Positions 58,263 through 64,000 of a stretch of DNA of 64,000 bases are shown piece after piece (the first letter of the stretch is position 1; the number at the start of each line of letters is the position of its first letter). The stretch comes from an uncultured bacterium (lineage in GTDB: Bacteria; Planctomycetota; UBA1135; GCA-002686595), in contig CALJGV010000004.1 of NCBI GenBank assembly GCA_938075305.1, forward strand, positions 179,783-243,782, in the 5' to 3' direction. Under the pieces are notes generated by a model. That model saw only the letters and a list, made by a program, of their open reading frames with translations. It searched no databases and was not told the DNA's origin. Made by a program: the position numbers and the translations under genes.

Positions 58263-59735
58263 TCAGCGGGGCACCAGGAGCAGGCGCGGGCCGAGGGGTG
58301 CGCCGGTCGGCGGCACGTGAGCCTCGCTCGCGCCCTCGGCCCCGCCATCCAGCCGCTCCTCCACCCGGTAGTTCCGGGTGAGCGCCTCGAGGCTCGCCCA
58401 GTCGCTCAGCTCGACACCGAGCACGATCCTGGCGAAGCGGCGCTCCTCGAGGGCCGCCGAGAGGTCGTCGAAGAGGGCCTGGGCCTCCGCCCTTTCGCGG
58501 CTCTTCAGGAGGTCCGCGATCGCCATGGCATGGACGCCCCCCGGGACGCGGGGATCGATGGAGCCGTGGGGCTGCCAGGTGGGCCCCTCCATGGCTCCCA
58601 CCCGATGGGCGAGCGCCGACAGGCGGGCCTGCTCGGCGCCCCCAGGTAACGCGGCTGCGGGGTGGCTGAGGATCAGCCACGGGAAGAGCAGGAGCGCGAG
58701 CGTCGCGGCCAGCCGGGGCCGGACGGTCGCGGCCCGCGCCACCGCTGGCCCTGCCATCCAGGCCAGGGCGAGCGCGGCGGGCAGCAACGTATTTCGGTAC
58801 CCCCCCTCGTGGGCCCGCCCCGCCCAGGCGACCGCCAGCAAGGCCAGCAGGCTGCACCACTCGGCGGGGTGCATGGGAGCCAGGGCGCCCCGGGGTGCCC
58901 GGCTGGCGACCCAGGCCAGCACCAGCAGCGGCGCCCAGGCCAGGAGGAGGTCCGGCAAGAAGTTCGCCGCGGCCGAGACGTGGAGGGGGCTTCCGGCGAG
59001 GACGGAGACCACATGGAAGCCGAACCAACCGTCGGTGGATCGCTCCAGGCCCAGGGCGACGGAACCCAGGACGAGCGCCGCGACGCCCGCCGCTCCCAGC
59101 CCGGCGGCGCGCGATTCCCGGCGCAGGCCGAGCCCGACCACGAGACCCACCAGCGGACCGAGCGCGGTCTGCTTCGCGAGCACCGCGCCGGCGCCGAGTA
59201 GCCCGGCAGCCGCGCCCCACGCCGGTCGCCCGGCGAGGGAGCGCGCCGAGGTCCCCACAAGGATCGAGGCGGCGGTCAACCCTAGGGCCAGGGAGTCCAC
59301 GCGCGCGATCAGGGTCCAGGTGCCGGTCCAGCCGTCCGCCGCCACGAACAGGCCCGCGCCCATCAGCCCTGCCGCCCACCCAGCGCGCCTCCGGCCCGCC
59401 ACCGCGAGGCAAGCGAGCACGACCAGGAGCGAGAGGGCGGACACGGACCGCAGGTCACTCAGCCTCCCGCCGCCGTCGCCGATGGAGACGGCGCCGAGCC
59501 AGTGGAAGAGGGGCGGATACGGAAAGGCGGTGAAGTCGACCGAGGGCTGCTGGTAGATCGGCAGCCCCTGCGCCACGCGCGACGCATGCTCGAACATGGC
59601 GGCCTCTTGCCACTCGAGCGCGGAGGGGTACTGGATCCAGTCCTGGGCGCCCACCCACCAGGCAGCGAGCCACGCCACCGCCGCCGCGGCCCCCAGCCGC
59701 GCCGCCAGGGAGGTGGTAGCTCGCTCAGGCTCCAT
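58263..59735 (-). CDS. GT39/ArnT-like membrane glycosyltransferase
   Basis: A 490-residue polytopic protein with about eleven hydrophobic segments. The first periplasmic loop after the first helix carries WQEAAMFEHASRVAQGLPIYQQPSVDFTAFPYPPLFHWLG, the acidic and aromatic pattern seen in PMT_2/ArnT-type enzymes, which use polyprenyl-phosphate sugars as donors outside the membrane. The C-terminal 100 residues are soluble (VHAMAIADLLKSRERAEAQALFDDL). The acceptor is unknown. The gene follows the acidic exported protein gene in the same direction, 6 bases apart. Confidence 0.75.
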   Translation of the reverse strand: MEPERATTSLAARLGAAAAVAWLAAWWVGAQDWIQYPSALEWQEAAMFEHASRVAQGLPIYQQPSVDFTAFPYPPLFHWLGAVSIGDGGGRLSDLRSVSALSLLVVLACLAVAGRRRAGWAAGLMGAGLFVAADGWTGTWTLIARVDSLALGLTAASILVGTSARSLAGRPAWGAAAGLLGAGAVLAKQTALGPLVGLVVGLGLRRESRAAGLGAAGVAALVLGSVALGLERSTDGWFGFHVVSVLAGSPLHVSAAANFLPDLLLAWAPLLVLAWVASRAPRGALAPMHPAEWCSLLALLAVAWAGRAHEGGYRNTLLPAALALAWMAGPAVARAATVRPRLAATLALLLFPWLILSHPAAALPGGAEQARLSALAHRVGAMEGPTWQPHGSIDPRVPGGVHAMAIADLLKSRERAEAQALFDDLSAALEERRFARIVLGVELSDWASLEALTRNYRVEERLDGGAEGASEAHVPPTGAPLGPRLLLVPR

Positions 59736-59741
59736 TGGCGC

Positions 59742-60716
59742 CTACTCGAAGGTGGCCGTGGCGGTGTACTCCCCCTCGAAGTACTGGATCTGCTTGAGGG
59801 ACTGCTCCCCCATGGTCTGGGTGTTGGAGGTGTTCATCTCCACGTCTGCCTCCATCTCCATCGAGATCGCGATGCCGGCCTCCATGTTCCAGAGGAGCGT
59901 GCCCGACACATCGAAGGAGAACTCGAACCCCTGCTGGAGCTCCAGCCCCTCAGGTGCCTCCTCCGGCGTCTCGCGCTCGAGCTCGATCTCGGTTTCCACG
60001 ACCCCCTCGAACACGATCTTGGCGACGCCGTCCTCGATGGACTCGAGGGTCACCTCAAACTCCCCGCTCAGGTTGTCCTCGAACTGCTCCCCGAACTCGT
60101 CGTCGTCGTCAGACTCGTCCTCGGAGTCGATCTTGAGGTCGCCGGAGGGAGAGGTGATCAGGGTGAAGACCTCGGCCTCCACCTCCCAGCTGTCGCCGAC
60201 CTCGACCTCCTCGCCGGGGAACATGAAGAGGAAATCCGCGTCCCCCTCGAGGTCCTCAAGGAGGTCCTCGTCGGCCTCCTCGTCCTCGCCGAAGGCGCTG
60301 GCATACCCTTCCTCGTCGTCGTCCCAGGTGAACACGACGGTGGTCCCGGTGAGCTCGCTCTCCCCCTCGGTCAGGTCCTCGCCGCCCTGACCGTCCGGCA
60401 TGCTCACGGTCTGGCTGCTGGAGTCCTCAAGGGAGTCGAACGTCCGCGCGATGCGGGTCCCCCGTCCGCCCTCCACCGCGAGGTACTCGTCCGTGAAGAC
60501 CACGAGTTCGTTGTCCTCGATGGTCACCTCCGGGAGCTGCTCATCGGGCACCTCCTGCTCCTCATCACCGAACTCGATGCTGATGCTCTGGAGCTCCATC
60601 TTGAGGGCGTTCTCGTAGGTCTTTGTGACCTTGGTCCCCGCCTCCACTCCGACCGAGGGAGTGTCGGAGAAGAAGAGCGCGGGAGCGAGCAGGGCGGCGG
60701 AGAGAGCGTGATGCAT
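59742..60716 (-). CDS. Highly acidic exported protein
   Basis: A 324-residue protein from ATG 60716 with a short signal peptide (HALSAALLAPALFFS). The mature part is extraordinarily acidic: runs such as WDDDEEG, EDEEADEDLLEDLEGDAD and EDESDDDDEFGEQFEDN; the net charge is strongly negative. It is also beta-prone with alternating patterns (GDSWEVEAEVFTLI, AKIVFEGVVETEIELERE, GEYTATATFE). A calcium- or cation-binding or halophilic-like surface role is possible. I do not recognise the family. It is followed by the GT39-like gene. Confidence 0.7.
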   Translation of the reverse strand: MHHALSAALLAPALFFSDTPSVGVEAGTKVTKTYENALKMELQSISIEFGDEEQEVPDEQLPEVTIEDNELVVFTDEYLAVEGGRGTRIARTFDSLEDSSSQTVSMPDGQGGEDLTEGESELTGTTVVFTWDDDEEGYASAFGEDEEADEDLLEDLEGDADFLFMFPGEEVEVGDSWEVEAEVFTLITSPSGDLKIDSEDESDDDDEFGEQFEDNLSGEFEVTLESIEDGVAKIVFEGVVETEIELERETPEEAPEGLELQQGFEFSFDVSGTLLWNMEAGIAISMEMEADVEMNTSNTQTMGEQSLKQIQYFEGEYTATATFE

Positions 60717-60839
60717 CGGGGCAGCGAGGGGGCCTTTGGGGGAGGAGGGAGCGAACCCGGGAACGGGGGCGAGCACGGATCGTGATGGTAGCGACGTCCG
60801 GCCTGCAGCCTCACCCGCAGCCCGAGATTCCCCCTCCCT

Positions 60840-62597
60840 TCAGATGCGCGCCTGGAGCGTGTAGAGGCGGTGGTAGCGACCCTCATGCGCCATCAGGTCC
60901 CCGTGGCGGCCACGCTCCACGATCTCTCCGTCTTCGATGACGAGGATCAGGTCCGCGCGCTGGATCGTCGAGAGGCGGTGGGCGATGACCAGAGTGGTCC
61001 GTCCCGCCAGGAGCTCTCCGAGGGACTCCTGGATGAACGACTCGCTCTCGGTATCCAGGCTACTGGTGGCCTCGTCGAGCAGCAGGACGCGGGGTTCGGC
61101 GAGGAGCGCGCGGGCGATGGTGACCCGCTGCTTCTGCCCCCCTGAGAGCTTCACCCCACGCTCTCCGATCACCGTGTCGAGGCCGTCAGGCATCCGCTCC
61201 GCGAATTCGGTCACGTGGGCGCGCCGGGCCGCCTCCACGACCTGCTCCTCGCTGGCTTCGGGCCGCGCGAAGAGCAGGTTCTCCCGGATCGTCCCGTCGA
61301 ACAGGAACTCGTCCTGCAGCACGAGGCCGAGTTGGCTCCGATAGCTCGCCAGCTCCACCGTGCGCAGGTCCACCCCGTCCACGAGGACCCGCCCGGAGTC
61401 CGGAGTGAGGAACGAGACCGCGATGGAGGCGAGGGTCGACTTGCCGGAGCCCGAGCTCCCCACCAGCGCCACGACCTCTCCAGGCTGCACCTCGAAGTCG
61501 ATGCCCTTGAGGACCGGCTCGCCCTCCTCGTAGGCGAAGCTCACATCCTCGAAGCGCAGGTGCCCGTTGACGCGGGGGATGACCGCCACCCGCTGGGGGT
61601 CGTCGTCCTCACCCGGCTGCTGCAGGAGTTCGGCCGTGCGATCGAGCCCGGCGAACGCCTCGGTCATCTGCGTCCCGATGTTCGCCATCTGGATGATCGG
61701 GCCGATGAGCAGTGCGAGGAAGAGCGTGAAGCTGAAGAGCTCCCCGACGGTCATCTGGTCGGCGAGGATCTCGCGGCCCCCGTAGCCGAGGATCACGACG
61801 CTGGCCACGCCGACGAAGAACGTGCCGAGGGAGGTCACGGCCGCGGTGGTCGTGAGGGTCGACTTGACGTTCTCGAAGATCCGGAGCACGCCGGCGCGGA
61901 AGATCTCGTTCTCCCGGGCCAGGGCGTGGAAGCCCTTGATGATCCGGATGCCCCCAAGGGACTCGGTCAGGCGCCCGGTCACCTCCGCCTGGAGCTTGCC
62001 GCGCTCCCGGAACGCCGGGCGCAGCCGCTTGAACGCAAGGGACGACACCACCGCAAAGAGCGCCATGGGGACGAGGGCCAGGGCGGTCATGGCCACGTTG
62101 ATCTTGAGCAGGAACACCATCGCGATGACCGCCGTGAGGACCCCCCCCACCAGCTGCACGAGGCCCGTCCCCACCAGGTTCCGCACCCCCTCCACGTCGT
62201 TCATGATCCGCGAGACGAGCTCCCCCGACCGGGTGTCCTCGAAGCGCCGCACGGGAAGACCGAGGACGTGCTCGTGCACCTCGGCGCGCAGCTCCGCGAT
62301 GAGGTGCTGGGCCTCGACGCTCAATAGCCGCGTCAGGGTGAACGACGACGCGGCCTGGATCGCCGTGGCCGCCACGAGCCCGAGCAGAATCGGCATGAGG
62401 AGGCCCTGCTCCCCGCCGCCCAGGACGTCGTCGATCAAGTAGCGGGTGGACGCCGGCAAGACCATCCCCGACGAGCGGTTGACTGCGATCAGGAGCAGCC
62501 CAAGGAGCACCAGTCGCCGCCTGGGCCAGATGATCTTCCGGAAGGCCTCCCTGAGGCTTGAGGCGCTGATCTTCTTCTTGGGTCCTTGGGGCTTCAT
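60840..62597 (-). CDS. ABC transporter, MsbA-like half-exporter
   Basis: A 585-residue ABC half-transporter from ATG 62597 with a lysine-rich start. Six transmembrane helices span about 30-300, with the coupling region GGIRIIKGFHALARENEIF. The nucleotide-binding domain holds Walker A VALVGSSGSGKST, the Q loop VLQDEFLFDGTIRENLLF, signature VKLSGGQKQRV and Walker B VLLLDEATSSLDTES, then the H loop VIAHRLST. It works as a homodimer and probably exports a lipid, glycolipid or drug. It is divergent from the Sfp-type transferase gene. Confidence 0.94.
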   Translation of the reverse strand: MKPQGPKKKISASSLREAFRKIIWPRRRLVLLGLLLIAVNRSSGMVLPASTRYLIDDVLGGGEQGLLMPILLGLVAATAIQAASSFTLTRLLSVEAQHLIAELRAEVHEHVLGLPVRRFEDTRSGELVSRIMNDVEGVRNLVGTGLVQLVGGVLTAVIAMVFLLKINVAMTALALVPMALFAVVSSLAFKRLRPAFRERGKLQAEVTGRLTESLGGIRIIKGFHALARENEIFRAGVLRIFENVKSTLTTTAAVTSLGTFFVGVASVVILGYGGREILADQMTVGELFSFTLFLALLIGPIIQMANIGTQMTEAFAGLDRTAELLQQPGEDDDPQRVAVIPRVNGHLRFEDVSFAYEEGEPVLKGIDFEVQPGEVVALVGSSGSGKSTLASIAVSFLTPDSGRVLVDGVDLRTVELASYRSQLGLVLQDEFLFDGTIRENLLFARPEASEEQVVEAARRAHVTEFAERMPDGLDTVIGERGVKLSGGQKQRVTIARALLAEPRVLLLDEATSSLDTESESFIQESLGELLAGRTTLVIAHRLSTIQRADLILVIEDGEIVERGRHGDLMAHEGRYHRLYTLQARI

Positions 62598-62658
62598 GGC
62601 GCGGCGGAAGCCTAACAGCACGCGCGCGCGCCCGGGGCTAGACTCCGGGTCCTCGACC

Positions 62659-63444
62659 ATGCCCGCTCCGACCCAGGACCCACACAGCAACCGCGCCCGC
62701 CCGACGGGCCAGAAGCCCCTCTCCGATCAGCGGATCGAGGTCTGGACCCTGCGGCCCGAGGACATCGACCCTGCGAAGGCTCGAGGGGATCACGGCCACC
62801 TTTTGTCGCCCGACGAGCGGGCCAGGTACGAGCGCTTCCGCGGCGACCGCCTGCGCCACGACTTCCTCATGGCCCGCGCCCTCGTGCGCCGCACCCTCTC
62901 GCGCTACGCCGACGTGGCGCCCGAGGACTGGACCTTCGAGCTCGGCTCGCACGGCAAGCCCTCCATCGCGCGCCGGCACGGGAGCCGCGTGCGCTTTAAC
63001 TTATCCCACACCCGGGGGATGATCGCCTGCGCCGTGCGACTCGATGAGGAGGTCGGCCTCGATGTGGAGACGAGCGCGCGGCCCAACGACATCACCCGCA
63101 TCGCAGACCGCTTCTTCTCAGCCGAGGAGGTGCGCGCTCTCAGGGCCCTGCCCGCCGCCGAACACCCCGCGCGCTTCTTCACCTACTGGGCCCTGAAGGA
63201 GGCCTACATCAAGGCTCGCGGCCTCGGCCTCGCCATCCCCCTGGGCGCCTTCACCTTCCGCGTCGACGGCGAGGGTCCGATCGGGATCGACCTGGACGAG
63301 CGCATCACGGAGGACCCCGGCGACTGGCGCTTCGACCACCGCTGGGCCACGGAGGTCCACAGCCTCGCCGTCGCCGCGCCCCGGGCGACGGACGAGCTGG
63401 AAGTCCACGTCCACCCGCCGCCTTCGGCGCTCCCGGCCAGCTGA
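62659..63444 (+). CDS. Sfp/AcpT-type 4'-phosphopantetheinyl transferase
   Basis: A 261-residue enzyme that loads the phosphopantetheine arm of coenzyme A onto carrier proteins. The family motifs are VRFNLSHTRGMIACAV, GLDVETSARPNDITRIADRFFSAEE (Mg ligands in GxDxE) and FFTYWALKEAYIKARGLGL (WxxKEAxxK). Length and layout fit the Sfp/Gsp class, which serves polyketide, peptide or fatty-acid carriers. No synthase gene is in the window, so its client is unknown. ATG 62659 has TAGACT as a possible -10 about 14 bases upstream. Confidence 0.93.
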   Translation: MPAPTQDPHSNRARPTGQKPLSDQRIEVWTLRPEDIDPAKARGDHGHLLSPDERARYERFRGDRLRHDFLMARALVRRTLSRYADVAPEDWTFELGSHGKPSIARRHGSRVRFNLSHTRGMIACAVRLDEEVGLDVETSARPNDITRIADRFFSAEEVRALRALPAAEHPARFFTYWALKEAYIKARGLGLAIPLGAFTFRVDGEGPIGIDLDERITEDPGDWRFDHRWATEVHSLAVAAPRATDELEVHVHPPPSALPAS

Positions 63445-63474
63445 TCCTGCCAGCTGACCCGCCCCAGGACGCCG

Positions 63475-63506
63475 CGGGCGCCCCATCGCTGGATTCCGGG
63501 CGCCCG
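63475..63506 (+). terminator. Hairpin downstream of the phosphopantetheinyl transferase gene
   Basis: CGGGCGCCC and GGGCGCCCG pair over 9 bases around a 14-base loop, about 30 bases after the stop at 63444 and before the next gene at 63609. Each arm is itself nearly palindromic, so other folds are possible. Confidence 0.4.
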
Positions 63507-63608
63507 GGCCCGAACTTGCCCGGTCAGAGATGGATCAGGCCCGCCCGGTGGACCGCTACGCTGTGTGGGCGAGAGACCGGCCCGCCCCACGACCCCACCG
63601 CACCCACC

Positions 63609-64000
63609 ATGGATGACCCTCAGATGCCGCCCCGCATGAAGATCGGCGAGGGCCGGATCAGCGGGGCCGTCTCCATCGTCTTCGGCGCCATCGCCCTGGG
63701 TGGCGTCCTCTGCTTCCACTTCCCCGAGCTCCTCACCACGCCGGAGTTCCGGGCGCAGTACGACGTGGAGGTCCTCCGGGGGATCCTGCTGGGCTGCATC
63801 TTCGTGGCGTATGCCTGCGCCCTCAGGAGCCTCATCGCCAACTCGTCCAAGCGCGCCGGCCTCGTCGGCGGCGCGCTCGCCACCGCCTCGCTCCTGCTGG
63901 GCGGCGCCGGCGTCGAGGTCGAGGCGGTCCGGGAGACGGGCTTCTACCTGAGCCTCGACTGGCTGCTCCTGGACCTCATCGCCATGGCGCTGGTGTTCGT
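63609..64000 (+). CDS. Sterol-desaturase-family-like membrane protein, 3' end outside window
   Basis: The frame from ATG 63609 stays open to the window edge, 130 codons. It encodes three or four hydrophobic segments: AVSIVFGAIALGGVLCFHFPELLTTPEF, VLRGILLGCIFVAYACALRSL, LVGGALATASLLLGGAGVEV and YLSLDWLLLDLIAMALVFV. The FPELLTTPEFRAQYD tract and the following pattern match the N-terminal membrane part of bacterial sterol desaturase/fatty-acid hydroxylase family proteins. The histidine boxes that would prove this lie beyond the window. It follows the phosphopantetheinyl transferase after 164 bases. Confidence 0.6.
   Translation, partial: MDDPQMPPRMKIGEGRISGAVSIVFGAIALGGVLCFHFPELLTTPEFRAQYDVEVLRGILLGCIFVAYACALRSLIANSSKRAGLVGGALATASLLLGGAGVEVEAVRETGFYLSLDWLLLDLIAMALVF

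Noticed and set aside
62618..62634. Alternating CG run upstream of the ABC transporter
   Set aside because: Short dinucleotide run expected in DNA of this composition; no Z-DNA or repeat claim can be supported.

Overview
This window is high-GC bacterial chromosome, roughly two thirds G+C, and densely coded. It holds about 52 protein genes and no rRNA, tRNA, CRISPR array or insertion sequence that I can see. Lipoprotein signal peptides, a DUF5916 protein with a predicted beta-barrel, menaquinone-type genes, a prkA/yeaH/spoVR cluster, SH3-repeat and propeller proteins, and a near absence of Shine-Dalgarno sequences suggest a Gram-negative-type lineage. Planctomycetota is my best guess, made from gene content alone. 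Several starts are GTG or TTG, and neighbours often overlap by the 4-base ATGA/GTGA/TTGA pattern, so many genes are in tight operons.

Layout. 1-3001 (minus): DUF5916 protein followed by an edge-truncated ATP-grasp protein. 3128-4456 (minus): unknown protein. 4635-9954 (plus): rnpA-yidD, then a propeller lipoprotein, histidine kinase, FixJ-type regulator, beta-lactamase-fold hydrolase and nitroreductase in close order. 9965-15755 (minus): a four-gene glycosyltransferase operon, including a trimodular 931-residue enzyme. 15871-16824: a PD-(D/E)XK nuclease with four iron-sulfur-type cysteines. 16939-21630: prkA-yeaH-spoVR. 21864-28510: nrdR, a reductase-like protein with two ATP-cones, and smc. 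28598-34848: nadD, a WecA/MraY-type transferase, a phosphoesterase, yidC and mnmE. 35191-38353: a small lipoprotein, miaA, a secreted protein and a PDZ fragment. 38360-41451: holA and mutL. 41452-44629: a quinone cluster (ubiE, CPBP protease, ubiX, ubiA/mqnP). 44817-48011: a very large surface lipoprotein. 48633-52341: ruvB-spoIID-tgt. 52368-56576: a tiny zinc-ribbon protein, an SH3 protein, panD, larC and comF. 56622-64000: a membrane protein, a ferredoxin-NADP reductase with a structured leader, a GT39-like protein, an acidic exported protein, an ABC exporter, an Sfp-type transferase and the start of a sterol-desaturase-like gene.

Most of the window is core machinery: DNA replication, repair and segregation (holA, mutL, ruvB, smc), tRNA modification (mnmE, miaA, tgt), membrane protein insertion (yidC, yidD), cofactors (nadD, panD, quinone genes, larC) and surface polysaccharide synthesis. 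The most unusual items are three. First, an anaerobic-ribonucleotide-reductase-like protein next to nrdR keeps two ATP-cones and the core NrdD landmarks but has lost the glycyl-radical domain. Second, a tRNA-guanine transglycosylase keeps its catalytic aspartates but lacks all three zinc cysteines. Third, there is a set of mutually exclusive inverted repeats just upstream of the ferredoxin-NADP reductase gene.
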